From: Salmonella enterica subsp. houtenae serovar Houten
GTDB taxonomy: Bacteria > Pseudomonadota > Gammaproteobacteria > Enterobacterales > Enterobacteriaceae
DNA: 64,000 nucleotides
Assembly: GCA_900478215.1 (NCBI GenBank)
Contig: LS483478.1
Location: 372,001-436,000 of the forward strand
Direction of reading: 5' to 3'
The notes under the pieces are model-generated. The model was not told the DNA's origin. It worked only from the letters and a program-made list of their open reading frames with translations, and did not search any database. A program made the translations under genes and the position numbers. This document shows positions 32,530 through 46,900 of the stretch, in pieces. Numbering within the stretch: the stretch's first letter is position 1; each line of letters starts with the position of its first letter.

Positions 32530-33654
32530 ATGGCCCGTACCGAAATTTGGTTACGTTTAATGTACGTCGGCGACCTCTATGGCGAGGCGATGTTGAACAT
32601 GGCGAATTCGCTTATTCGCCAGCCTCAGATAAATCGCGCGCACCTTCAGGAGTCTGGTCTTACCGCGCGGCAAGCTGAACGTTTTTTACAGCTTCCAGCA
32701 GGTGTGCTTGAAGAGACGTTACGCTGGCTTGAACTACCGCAGCACCATTTTCTGTGTGCAGATAGTGAGATTTATCCTCCCCAACTGCGTGCTATTGACG
32801 ATTATCCCGGCGCTATTTTTATTGACGGCGATCCCGCCTGTCTTCATACCTGCCAACTTGCCGTCGTAGGGAGCCGAACCCACTCCTGGTATGGAGAACG
32901 CTGGGGACGTCTGCTTTGCGAAAGCCTTGCGAAAAGCGGTTTGACGATCACCAGCGGCCTTGCCCGGGGGATTGATGGCGTAGCTCACAACGCCGCGGTG
33001 AGTATGGGGAGGAAAAGTGTAGCGGTGTTGGGGAATGGCTTAGCAAAGATTTATCCTCGCCGACATGCCATGCTGGCTGAAAACTTGATTACCGCCGGCG
33101 GCGCAGTGGTCTCAGAATTTCCGCTTTCAACGCCTCCGCTACCGCAAAATTTTCCTCGCAGAAACCGTATCATCAGCGGACTGAGCAAAGGCGTGCTGGT
33201 GATTGAGGCAGCGTTGCGCAGCGGTTCGTTGGTGACGGCGCGCTGCGCGCTTGAACAGGGAAGGGACGTTTTTGCATTACCTGGTCCTATCGGTAGTCCG
33301 GGAAGCGAAGGCACACACTGGTTAATTAAACAGGGAGCTACGCTTGTGACGACGCCGGAGGATATTCTGGAAAATTTGCAATACGGCTTACACTGGTTGC
33401 CAACTACGGCGGAAAATTCACTTTATTCACTAAATCAGGATGAGGCGGCATTGCCATTTCCTGAGCTCCTGGCTAACGTAGGAGATGAGGTAACACCTGT
33501 TGACGTCGTCGCTGAACGTGCCGGCCAACCTGTGCCAGCGGTAGTGGCTCAGCTACTCGAACTGGAGTTAGCAGGATGGATCGCAGCTGTACCCGGCGGC
33601 TATGTCCGATTAAGGAGGGCAAGCCATGTTCGACGTACTAATGTATTTGTTTGA
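32530..33654 (+). CDS. dprA: DprA/Smf DNA-processing protein
   Basis: 374 residues from the ATG at 32530 ([21 protein letters not shown]); an earlier in-frame ATG at 32467 is in the promoter region. A Rossmann domain ([39 protein letters not shown]) follows a SAM-like N-terminus, with a winged-helix domain at the end. It loads RecA onto incoming single-stranded DNA in competent bacteria; here it is probably retained for other recombination. Its 3' end overlaps smg by 29 bases. Confidence 0.96.
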
Positions 33655-34099
33655 AACATATATCCATAACGAAGCCGAGCTGCGCGTGGATCAGGACAGA
33701 CTGGAGCGTGATCTCACCGACGCTGGGTTTGATCGCGAAGACATCTACAATGCGCTGCTGTGGCTGGAAAAACTCGCTGACTATCAGGATGGCCTCGCGG
33801 AACCCATGCAACTTGCTTCCGACCCTCTTTCAATGCGTATTTATACGGTTGAAGAGTGTGAAAGGCTTGATGCCAGTTGCCGGGGATTCCTGTTATTCCT
33901 TGAGCAGATTCAGGTGCTAAACCTCGAAACACGAGAAATGGTGATTGAGCGTGTGCTGGCGCTGGATACCGCAGAGTTCGACCTGGAAGACTTGAAATGG
34001 GTTATTTTGATGGTGTTATTCAATATTCCAGGCTGTGAAAATGCCTATCAGCAAATGGAAGAATTACTCTTTGAGGTAAATGAAGGTATGCTGCATTAA
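33626..34099 (+). CDS. smg: Smg, DUF494 protein
   Basis: 157 acidic residues ([22 protein letters not shown]), DUF494 family, function unknown. The start lies 29 bases inside dprA in another frame, with a good Shine-Dalgarno (aaggagg), so it is translationally coupled. Confidence 0.94.
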
Positions 34100-34125
34100 T
34101 AGATGTTAATGCTGCATGAGTGAAT

Positions 34126-34680
34126 ATGGCTAGATCAGCACTGTTTTCGGTGCGTAAAAATGAGCCTTGCCCGCAGTGCGGGGCCGAACTGGTAATTCGT
34201 TCCGGGAAACATGGTCCGTTTCTCGGCTGTTCTCGCTATCCGGAGTGCGATTACGTTCGTCCGCTGAAAAGTCAGTCAGACGGACATATCGTTAAAATTC
34301 TGGAGGGGCAACTGTGTCCCGAGTGTGGTGCCGTACTGGTGCTGCGTCAGGGGCGCTTTGGCATGTTTATCGGATGCAGCCAGTATCCGCAATGTGAACA
34401 TACAGTGGTTATTGATAAACCGGATGAAACGGCGATTGCCTGCCCAGCCTGCCAGCAAGGACACCTGGTCCAGCGCCGTTCTCGTTACGGTAAAATTTTT
34501 CATTCCTGCGATCGCTACCCGGAATGTCAGTTTGTCATTAACTTCACACCGGTTGCGGGGGAGTGCCCCGAGTGCCATTATCCGCTACTCATCGAAAAGA
34601 AAACCGCGCAGGGCGTGAAGCGCTTTTGCGCCAGTAAACAATGTGGAAAGCCGGTTCCGGTGGAACAAACAAGTGAATAA
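34126..34680 (+). CDS. yrdD: YrdD, topoisomerase-type zinc-finger protein
   Basis: 184 residues from the ATG at 34126 (MARSALFSVRKNEPCPQCGAELV). Three full four-cysteine zinc fingers of the topoisomerase I C-terminal kind (CPQC...C...C, CPEC...C...C, CPAC...C...C) and one partial (CPEC near 145). It probably binds single-stranded nucleic acid; exact role unknown. Overlaps tsaC by 8 bases. Confidence 0.92.
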   Translation: MARSALFSVRKNEPCPQCGAELVIRSGKHGPFLGCSRYPECDYVRPLKSQSDGHIVKILEGQLCPECGAVLVLRQGRFGMFIGCSQYPQCEHTVVIDKPDETAIACPACQQGHLVQRRSRYGKIFHSCDRYPECQFVINFTPVAGECPECHYPLLIEKKTAQGVKRFCASKQCGKPVPVEQTSE

Positions 34681-35245
34681 TAACCTGCCAACAGGGTCTA
34701 TCGCCGCGGCGGTAAATCTCCTGAATAAAGAAAATGTCATCGCTTATCCAACAGAAGCCGTTTTCGGCGTAGGCTGCGATCCCGATAGTGAAACAGCCGT
34801 TACGCGCCTGCTGGAGTTAAAACAACGGCCCGTCGATAAGGGGCTCATTTTGATTGCCGCCAGCTTTGAGCAGTTAAAACCTTATATTGATGACAGCATA
34901 CTTACTGCCGCACAGCGTAAAGCGGTATTTGATTGCTGGCCCGGGCCGGTAACGTTTGTTTTTCCTGCACCCGCGACAACGCCGCGGTGGCTCACGGGAC
35001 GTTTTGATTCCCTGGCCGTTCGTGTTACCGACCACCCGCTGGTGGTAGCGCTATGCGATGCGTATGGCAAACCGCTGGTTTCCACCAGCGCTAACCTGAG
35101 CGGATTACCGCCATGCCGTACCATTGAAGAGGTACGTGCGCAATTTGGCGATGATTTTCCGGTGGTTGAAGGTGCAACGGGCGGACGTTTAAATCCTTCG
35201 GAAATTCGCGATGCCCTGACGGGCGAACTGTTTCGGCAGGGGTAA
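34673..35245 (+). CDS. tsaC: TsaC threonylcarbamoyl-AMP synthase
   Basis: 190 residues starting with GTG at 34673 (VNNNLPTGSIAAAVNLLNKE); the alignment to the family and the overlap with yrdD decide the start. YrdC fold with KQRPVDKGLILIA and STSANLSGLP. It makes threonylcarbamoyl-AMP from Thr, bicarbonate and ATP for t6A37 in ANN-decoding tRNAs. Confidence 0.95.
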   Translation: MNNNLPTGSIAAAVNLLNKENVIAYPTEAVFGVGCDPDSETAVTRLLELKQRPVDKGLILIAASFEQLKPYIDDSILTAAQRKAVFDCWPGPVTFVFPAPATTPRWLTGRFDSLAVRVTDHPLVVALCDAYGKPLVSTSANLSGLPPCRTIEEVRAQFGDDFPVVEGATGGRLNPSEIRDALTGELFRQG

Positions 35246-35249
35246 TAGG

Positions 35250-36068
35250 ATGGAAACCTATGCTGTTTTTGGAAACCCGATTGCGCACAGCAAATCGCCA
35301 TTTATTCATCAGCAATTTGCTCAGCAACTAAATATTGTTCACCCCTATGGTCGCGTGCTGGCCCCCATTAATAATTTCATTAATACACTTAATGCCTTTT
35401 TCGCCGCAGGGGGAAAAGGCGTAAACGTCACAGTACCTTTTAAAGAGGAGGCGTTTGCGCGATCGGATGAGTTAACGGAACGAGCATCGCTGGCGGGAGC
35501 AGTCAATACATTAAAACGGCTAGAGGATGGTCGTTTGCTTGGCGACAATACCGACGGTATCGGTTTATTAAGCGATCTCGAACGCTTAAATTTTATCCGC
35601 CCAGGATTGCGTATTTTGCTGATTGGCGCGGGCGGCGCATCCCGTGGCGTGCTGTTACCTCTGCTTTCTCTGGATTGCGCGGTCACTATCACTAACCGTA
35701 CAGCTTCACGTGCCGAAGCGTTGGCGAAAATCTTTGCTCATACCGGCAGCGTTCATGCCACGGATATGGACAAGCTGGATGGTTGTGAGTTTGACCTGAT
35801 TATCAATGCGACTTCCAGTGGCATACATGGCGAAATCCCGGCGATTCCAGCGTCACTTATTCACCCTTCCCTCTGTTGCTATGACATGTTCTATCAAAAA
35901 GGGAATACGCCATTTCTCTCCTGGTGTGTACAACAGGGAGCAAAACGATACGCAGATGGGCTGGGAATGCTGGTGGGACAGGCTGCACATGCTGTTTTGC
36001 TTTGGCACGGTGTATTACCGCAGGTCGAGCCAGTAATTAAGCGGCTACAGCAGGAATTATTAGCATGA
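35250..36068 (+). CDS. aroE: Shikimate dehydrogenase
   Basis: 272 residues. The shikimate-binding NPIAHSKSP motif is at 8-16 and the NVTVPFKEEAF motif carries the catalytic Lys. The NADP loop GAGGASRG is near 126. It reduces 3-dehydroshikimate to shikimate in aromatic amino-acid synthesis. It starts 4 bases after tsaC and overlaps yrdB by 4 bases (ATGA). Confidence 0.98.
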   Translation: METYAVFGNPIAHSKSPFIHQQFAQQLNIVHPYGRVLAPINNFINTLNAFFAAGGKGVNVTVPFKEEAFARSDELTERASLAGAVNTLKRLEDGRLLGDNTDGIGLLSDLERLNFIRPGLRILLIGAGGASRGVLLPLLSLDCAVTITNRTASRAEALAKIFAHTGSVHATDMDKLDGCEFDLIINATSSGIHGEIPAIPASLIHPSLCCYDMFYQKGNTPFLSWCVQQGAKRYADGLGMLVGQAAHAVLLWHGVLPQVEPVIKRLQQELLA

Positions 36069-36322
36069 ACCAAGCCATACAATTCCCTGACCGCGAAGAA
36101 TGGGATACTGCCGCCAGCGCTATCATCTTTCCCGCCCTGGTCAGTGGGATGCAACTCACGTGTGCAATAAAAAAAGATGTACTGGCATATCGCTTTGGTG
36201 GAGAAACAGCGGAGCAATGGCTGGCCATTTTTCGTGAGTATCGCTGGGACCTGGAAGAAGAGGCTGAAGCATTAATCCTGGCCCAGCAGGAAGACGATCA
36301 CGGTTGGATATGGTTATCCTGA
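36065..36322 (+). CDS. yrdB: YrdB, DUF1488 protein
   Basis: 85 residues (MNQAIQFPDREEWDTAASAIIF). The family signature of small DUF1488 proteins is recognisable; function unknown. It overlaps aroE at its start and the convergent yrdA by 25 bases at its end. Confidence 0.9.
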   Translation: MNQAIQFPDREEWDTAASAIIFPALVSGMQLTCAIKKDVLAYRFGGETAEQWLAIFREYRWDLEEEAEALILAQQEDDHGWIWLS

Positions 36323-36852
36323 GAAAGATAGTCGTCTTTCCATTTGACATAGTTATTGGCGGAGTATCGCAGGCCCGCTCTCTCAGCATCGCTCAGGGGG
36401 CGGATCTGTTTTACCGGACTGCCAAGGTATAAATATCCACTTTCCAGCCGTTTGTGCTGCGGCACCAGGCTTCCCGCGCCAATTATTACGTCATCCTCTA
36501 TTATCGCGCCATCCAGCACAATGGAGCCCATACCTACCAGTACGCGATTACCGATGGTACAGCCGTGCAGCATAACTTTATGGCCAACGGTAACATCTTC
36601 GCCAATGATTAATGGGTTACCGTGTGGGTTGGATGGAGATTTGTGGGTTACGTGAAGGACGCTACCATCCTGAATGTTCGTACGAGCCCCTATCGCAACG
36701 TAATTCACATCGCCGCGAATCACCACAAGCGGCCAGATCCCGACATCATCCGCCAGGCGGACATCGCCAATAATCACGCTACTGGTATCGATCATCACGC
36801 GCTGACCGATTTCAGGAAAAAGATCCTTATAAGGACGTAATGTGTCAGACAT
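36298..36852 (-). CDS. yrdA: YrdA, gamma-carbonic-anhydrase-like hexapeptide protein
   Basis: 184 residues of left-handed beta-helix repeats. The metal-site histidines lie in HVTHKSPSNPHG and VGHKVMLHGC. The family forms trimers with Zn or Fe; carbonic anhydrase activity is not established for this member. It is divergent from the rRNA operon across a 470-base promoter region. Confidence 0.93.
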   Translation of the reverse strand: MSDTLRPYKDLFPEIGQRVMIDTSSVIIGDVRLADDVGIWPLVVIRGDVNYVAIGARTNIQDGSVLHVTHKSPSNPHGNPLIIGEDVTVGHKVMLHGCTIGNRVLVGMGSIVLDGAIIEDDVIIGAGSLVPQHKRLESGYLYLGSPVKQIRPLSDAERAGLRYSANNYVKWKDDYLSQDNHIQP

Positions 36853-37322
36853 GTCTACCTCATCATAAATGAATAGTCATGAAGACTTTGGTTGCTTTAA
36901 CGGCGTTGTGCAAGGGGAGATAGCATCAAAAAATCGCCACTTTGCGCAGGAATGGAGCGAAAGGGATGAAAAATCAACAAACAGAAAAAAAGATCCAAAA
37001 AACGCTTGTGCAAAAAAATGGGATCCCTATAATGCGCCTCCATCGACACGGCGGATGTGAATCACTTCACACAAACAGCCGGTCGGTTGAAGAGAAAAAT
37101 CCTGACATTCAGGGTTGACTCTGAAAGAGGAAAGCGTAATATACGCCACCTCGCGACGGTGAGCTGAAAGCCGCGTCGCACCTGCTCTTTAACAATTTAT
37201 CAGACAATCTGTGTGGGCACTCGAAGATACGGATTCTTAACGTCCTCGGACGAAAAACGAATACCAAGTCTCTGAGTGAACACGTAATTCATTACGAAGT
37301 TTAATTCACGAGCATCAAACTT
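36853..37322 (+). promoter_or_regulatory. rrnD promoter region: P1, P2 and boxA
   Basis: P1: TTGTGC (37006-37011), 16-base spacer, TATAAT (37028-37033), then a GCGCC discriminator; the A/T-rich block upstream (about 36940-37000) fits an UP element and Fis sites. P2: TTGACT (37115-37120), 16-base spacer, TAATAT (37137-37142). The boxA antitermination site TGCTCTTTAACA is at 37183-37194. The segment 37201-37220 pairs with 38887-38906 (one G-U) to form the RNase III stem that releases pre-16S. Confidence 0.93.
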
Positions 37323-38864
<1,542 letters not shown>

Positions 38865-38933
38865 CCTTAAAGAACCGTTCTTTGAAGTGCTCACACAGAT
38901 TGTCTGATGAAAAACGAGCAGTAAAACCTCTAC

Positions 38934-39010
<77 letters not shown>

Positions 39011-39118
39011 AATTCGCTCCCGTGCTTTGTTGTGGCAAAGCTCGCATACTTCAGTATGCTTCGCTTCACCACGCCGCGCCCGGAAACGAATTAGGGATGA
39101 GGTTTAACTACACTGTAT
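39011..39118 (+). repeat. Long hairpin in the Ile-Ala tRNA spacer
   Basis: The 108-base spacer folds into an extended stem: AATTCG (39011-39016)/CGAATT (39087-39092), GTGG (39032-39035)/CCAC (39069-39072), AAGC/GCTT and GCATACT (39044-39050)/AGTATGC (39053-39059). The spacer between these tRNAs in E. coli rrnD is much shorter as I recall it, so this looks like an inserted palindromic unit. Confidence 0.75.
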
Positions 39119-39194
39119 GGGGCTATAGCTCAGCTGGGAGAGCGCCTGCTTTGCACGCAGGAGGTCTGCGGTTCGATCCCGCATAGCTCCACCA
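39119..39194 (+). tRNA. alaU: tRNA-Ala (TGC)
   Basis: 76 bases, GGGGCTATAGCTCAGC to TAGCTCCACCA, anticodon TGC (CTTTGCACG). Second spacer tRNA. A boxA-like TGCTCTTTAAAAA follows at 39259-39271. Confidence 0.98.
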
Positions 39195-39369
39195 TCACTG
39201 TGGAACGTTGATAAAAAAATACTTCAGAGTGTACCTGAAAGGGTTCACTGCGAAGTTTTGCTCTTTAAAAATCTGGATCAAGCTGAAAATTGAAACACAG
39301 AACAATGTAACGATTGTTCGTGAGTCTCTCAATTATCGCAATCAGAAGAGAAACATCTTCGGGTTGTGA

Positions 39370-42277
<2,908 letters not shown>

Positions 42278-42473
42278 ACAACGCCAAAGATGTTTTGGCG
42301 GAACTGAGAAGACGAACAATTTTCAGCTCAGATTCAGAGTCCGAAGGATTTTGCGCTGAGGCAAGGCGGCAAACGCAGCGACGGAAGGAGCATACACAAG
42401 TATGTGACTGAGGTTCGCAAGAGCAGCCAACGCAGCATCAGTGTAAAAGACACAGGACAGAGCACAAAGAATT
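42278..42473 (+). other. Enlarged 23S-5S spacer
   Basis: 196 bases, about twice the E. coli length as I recall it. It holds short inverted repeats: CGCTG (42354-42358)/CAGCG (42376-42380) and CATAC (42391-42395)/GTATG (42400-42404). The CATAC-ACAA-GTATG core resembles GCATACT-TC-AGTATGC in the tRNA spacer. No gene is seen. Confidence 0.75.
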
Positions 42474-42593
42474 TGCCTGGCGGCCGTAGCGCGGTGGTCC
42501 CACCTGACCCCATGCCGAACTCAGAAGTGAAACGCCGTAGCGCCGATGGTAGTGTGGGGTCTCCCCATGCGAGAGTAGGGAACTGCCAGGCAT
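42474..42593 (+). rRNA. rrfD: 5S ribosomal RNA (first copy)
   Basis: 120 bases, TGCCTGGCGGCCGTAGCG to AACTGCCAGGCAT. Complete, with closing helix I pair C3-G118. Confidence 0.98.
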
Positions 42594-42605
42594 CAAATTT
42601 AGTGT

Positions 42606-42681
42606 GCTGATATGGCTCAGTTGGTAGAGCGCACCCTTGGTAAGGGTGAGGTCCCCAGTTCGACTCTGGGTATCAGCACCA
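42606..42681 (+). tRNA. thrV: tRNA-Thr (GGT)
   Basis: 76 bases, GCTGATATGGCTCAGTTG to TATCAGCACCA, anticodon GGT (CCCTTGGTAAGGG). Distal tRNA of the rrn operon between the two 5S genes, the arrangement that marks rrnD. Confidence 0.98.
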
Positions 42682-42718
42682 CTTAATACGGTTAAAGTTC
42701 GGCATTTGAAAAAGAATT

Positions 42719-42838
42719 TGTCTGGCGGCTGTAGCGCGGTGGTCCCACCTGACCCCATGCCGAACTCAGAAGTGAAACGCCGTAGCGCCGATGGTAGTGT
42801 GGGGTCTCCCCATGCGAGAGTAGGGAACTGCCAGACAT
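42719..42838 (+). rRNA. rrfF: 5S ribosomal RNA (second copy)
   Basis: 120 bases, TGTCTGGCGGCTGTAGCG to AACTGCCAGACAT. It differs from the first copy at positions 3 and 12 (C to T) and at 118 (G to A); 3 and 118 pair, so helix I is kept. Confidence 0.97.
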
Positions 42839-42850
42839 CAAATAAAGCAA

Positions 42851-42879
42851 AAGGCCCAATCGAAAGATTGGGCCTTTTT
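42851..42879 (+). terminator. rrn operon terminator
   Basis: AAGGCCCAAT / ATTGGGCCTT stem with a CGAAAG loop, ending in T5, 12 bases after the second 5S gene. Confidence 0.93.
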
Positions 42880-43437
42880 GCATTTATCTCTCTATGGAAA
42901 AGCTATCGGATAATGACACCGACGCGTTTTATATTTGGCTTATAACATCTTCGTAGGGTTGATAAAAACCGTTTTAATAAACGTGATTTCCCGTCATATA
43001 TCCGCCTGAACCATCGAATGTGAACCGTGTTGAAGTAGATGTACAAAAGTTTTTTATTTAAGCCTCTAAGAAGTGATAAAAATATTCGCTGAGGACTAGG
43101 AATCTGGCCCATTAGGCTATTTTATTTGCCAGTTTGGCCCTGGGACAGTGCTCAAAATCCTCACGTACTACGTGTATGCTCCGGTTTTTATCCAAACTGT
43201 CTGCAATAATTACGCCTAACGGACCACGCTCTAAGTCTTACTGTATAAAGCGTGTTTTTAATGCGGCTTACGATGCTATCAAGCTACAATTTTTTCTGCA
43301 TCGGACAAGGAATAGAATAAATACAATCGGGATGGGCGAGTAAGAAAAGAGGGCGTTTTATCGTATTAACTTTCGGGGGATAGGCTGAACAGATTGCGTA
43401 GCTGAGTATCCTTGCGACCTTTATATTATTACTGAAA
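42880..43437. other. Long intergenic stretch without a supported gene
   Basis: 558 A/T-rich bases between the rrn terminator and yhdV. In E. coli an amino-acid ABC transporter (yhdWXYZ) lies here; no trace of it is readable. The block 43141-43200 (tgggacagtgctcaaaatcc, then the perfect palindrome CACGTACTACGTG at 43162-43174, then ctccggttttta) resembles a short element I believe recurs in enterobacterial intergenic DNA. A 69-codon frame at 43134-43343 runs through it and has no coding features. Confidence 0.55.
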
Positions 43438-43463
43438 GCGCGGCATTGCCGCGCCTGCATGTA

Positions 43464-43685
43464 TCATTTAGAAAGCGCAATGATACCCATCGTCAATCCT
43501 GCTACCGCCGCAGCGCCGCCAGCGATAGCACCTGCCGTCTCCCAGTTATCCTGTGTTGTACCTTTCATACATGTATTGGTATGAACCAGCCGCCCTTGAT
43601 CGTCATAAACCGGTACGCAGGGAGAATCATGTGCACAACCTGCCAATAAGGTGGTAAGCAATGCAACTGGAATTAGTTTTTTCAT
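43464..43685 (-). CDS. yhdV: YhdV small lipoprotein
   Basis: 73 residues. A signal peptide with lipobox LLAGC (Cys at 17) is followed by HDSPCVPVYDDQGRL and a glycine/alanine-rich hydrophobic end (GAIAGGAAAVAGLTMGIIAL), like small glycine-zipper lipoproteins. Function unknown. It is downstream of acrF; a GCGCGGC-ATT-GCCGCGC hairpin follows at 43438-43454. Confidence 0.92.
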   Translation of the reverse strand: MKKLIPVALLTTLLAGCAHDSPCVPVYDDQGRLVHTNTCMKGTTQDNWETAGAIAGGAAAVAGLTMGIIALSK

Positions 43686-43890
43686 GGTGTTACCTCATTA
43701 ATCAGCATTTCGCGAAGTACAGCAACGTAAATGCTGGCTCTAACCTCTGCGAAAACGAGAGTTATTTTACCACCACATAAAAAATGACCGGCATGAGGAA
43801 TAATCTCAATTCATGTGAATTGTAAAAACTATGGAGAATACAGTGGTAAGCGGAGAGGGGGGAATAGCGGAGCTAAAGACGCACCGTTTA

Positions 43891-43911
43891 AAAAGGCGCC
43901 CGAAGACGCCT
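43891..43911 (-). terminator. acrF terminator
   Basis: On the minus strand AGGCG-TCTTCGGG-CGCCT is followed by TTTTTAAAC, directly after the acrF stop. Confidence 0.8.
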
Positions 43912-43922
43912 CTGTTTACTGG

Positions 43923-46900
43923 TTAATCGTGATGGCGATTGAATCGGCGTTTTACAACAACAAAGAATACTGGCACGAAGAAGATAGCTAATAAGGTTGC
44001 GGTTAACATTCCTCCCATAACCCCTGTGCCTACTGCGTTCTGTGCCCCACTACCTGCGCCACGACTGATAACTAACGGCATTACCCCAAGAATAAAGGCC
44101 AGCGAGGTCATTAGAATAGGACGTAAACGCATACGGGATGCTTCCAGCGTCGCTTCAATCAATCCACGCCCTTCTTTCTCCATGAGATCTTTGGCGAACT
44201 CGACAATCAGGATGGCGTTTTTAGCAGAAAGGCCAATAGTGGTTAACAAACCAACCTGGAAGTAAACGTCATTGTTCAAACCGCGCAATGATGCTGCAAG
44301 CAGAGCGCCAACCACGCCGAGCGGTACGACCAGCATTACCGAGAACGGAATTGACCAGCTTTCATACAGTGCGGCAAGGCAGAGGAAAACGACGATGAGT
44401 GAGATTGCGTATAGCGCTGGCGCCTGGTTACCTGACAACCGTTCCTGATACGACATACCTGTCCAGTCATAGCCAATACCGTTTGGCAACCGTGAAGCCA
44501 GGTTTTCCATTAACGCCATTGCTTCACCGGTACTTCTTCCGGGCGCTGCTTCTCCGAGCAGTTCCATTGATGGCATTCCGTTATAGCGCTCCAGGCGTGG
44601 CGAACCATAAATCCACCGTGCTGAGCTAAAGGTAGAGAAGGGGACCATCTCGCCATTGGCGCTGCGTACATAGAGATTGTTGATATCTTCCGGCAGCATG
44701 CGGAACTGAGCGTCAGCCTGAACGTATACTTTTTTTACTCGTCCACGATCGATAAAGTCGTTAACGTAATAGCCGCCCAACGCCGCGGAGATGGTTTCGT
44801 TGATATCAGACAGCGAAACCCCGAGCGCCTGCGCTTTTTCTTGATCGACATCCAGCTTGAACTGTGGCGTGTCTTCCAGCCCGTTAGGGCGTACGCGCAC
44901 TAACAGATCAGGATGCTGTGCGACCATACCCAGGAGTTGATTACGCGCTTTTGTTAACGCATCGTGGCCGAGCCCTCCCTGATCAATCAGTTCAAAGTCG
45001 AAACCTGTCGCAGTACCTAACTCGACAATCGCCGGCATATTGAAGGGGAACACCAACCCGTCGCGAATCTGACTGAAGGCACGTGTCGCTCGGGCGATAA
45101 CGGCTTCGACGCTATTTTTTTCACCGCTACGCTCCTCCCAGGGTTTAAGGCTGACAAATGCCATCCCTGAGTTCTGCCCCTGACCGCTAAAGCTAAAGCC
45201 GTTTACGGTAAACACGCTTTCGACGTTCGCTTTTTCATTATTCAGGTAGTAATGAGTGACTTGATCCAGCACTTTCTGCGTACGTTCTTGCGTAGCGCCA
45301 GAGGGGAGCTGAATCATGGTCAGGAATACCCCCTGATCTTCTTCCGGCAGGAAGGAGGTCGGGAGGCGTAAAAACAGAACCGCCATTCCGACTACAATAA
45401 GTAGATAGATAATGAGATAGCGACCCGTATTACGTACGATACCGCTTACGCTGTTAGTATAGTGGTTAACGCTGTGGTCAAACCTGGCATTGAACCAGCC
45501 AAAGAAGCCGCTTTTTTTCTCGTGATGTTCAGCAGATACGGGTTTAAGCAGCGTAGCGCATAGCGCTGGCGTCAGAATCAACGCAACCAGAACGGATAGC
45601 GCCATTGCTGAAACAATCGTAATAGAGAACTGGCGATAAATTGCCCCGGTCGAGCCGCCAAAAAAGGCCATCGGGATAAATACCGCAGACAGTACCATCG
45701 CGATACCCACCAGCGCTCCCTGAATCTGCGACATGGATTTTTCCGTCGCCTCTCGGGGAGAAAGGTTATCCTCCATCATCACACGTTCAACGTTTTCTAC
45801 GACCACTATCGCATCGTCAACCAGCAGTCCTATCGCCAGTACCATGCCGAACATCGTCAGGGTATTGATGGAATAGCCAAAGGCGGCGAGTATCGCAAAA
45901 GTGCCTAGTAACACGACAGGAACAGCGATAGTAGGAATCAGTGTTGCCCTGATATTCTGTAAAAACAGATACATGACCAGGAACACCAGAATAATCGCTT
46001 CAAACAGCGTTTTTACCACTTCGTGAATAGATATTTTTACGAAGGGTGTTGTGTCATAAGGATAAACCACCTTCATTCCCTGAGGGAAGAAAGGCTGCAG
46101 CTCCGCCAGTTTCGCTTTGATGGCGGTTGCGGTATCCAGCGCATTGGCGCCAGTTGCCAGTTTAATACCGAGACCGGAGGCCGGTTTACCGTTAATGCGC
46201 GCTACAACGTTATAGTTTTCACCGCCAAGCTCAATACGCGCGACATCTTTGAGATGGACGACAGAACCGTCGGCATTGACGCGCAACGTAACTTTGCCGA
46301 ACTCTTGCGGATCTTTCAGACGCGTTTGGGCGATGATTGAGGCGTTAAGCTGCTGGCCCGGTAATGCCGGCGTGCCGCCCAGTTGGCCTGCCGCAATCTG
46401 GTCGTTCTGTACTTTTAACTGGTTGATGACGTCAACCGGCGTAAGCTGGTATTTATTTAGCAGATTCGCATCCAGCCAGATACGCATGGCGTACTGCGCG
46501 CCAAACAGCTGAACGTCGCCCACGCCATTCAGACGGCTGACAGAATCCTTAATGTTAGAGGCGACATAGTCGGAGATGTCGTCCTGGGTAGTGTTCGGAT
46601 TATCCGAGACGAACCCGGCGACCATCAAAAAGCTGCTGCTGGATTTTTCAACGCTAATCCCCTGCTGCTGGACTTCTTGCGGCAGTAAAGGCGTGGCGAG
46701 CTGCAATTTATTTTGCACCTGAACCTGCGCGATATCCGGATCGGTTCCGGACTGGAAGGTCAGGGTGATGGTCACGCTACCGGCAGAGTCGCTGGTAGAG
46801 GACATATACATCAGGTTATCGATGCCGTTCATATTTTGTTCGATGACCTGAGTAACCGTATCCTGTACCGTTTGCGCATCCGCGCCAGGATAGGTCGCAG

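Noticed and set aside
36869..37060. A 63-codon frame upstream of the rRNA operon
   Set aside because: It runs over the rrn P1 promoter and UP-element region and has a composition typical of A-rich DNA, not protein.
42404..42945. Frames through the 5S and tRNA-Thr genes
   Set aside because: They repeat the same peptide in both 5S copies because the RNA is duplicated; rRNA shadows.
43134..43343. A 69-codon frame near the palindrome downstream of rrn
   Set aside because: No ribosome-binding site and no recognisable family; it crosses a likely dispersed element.
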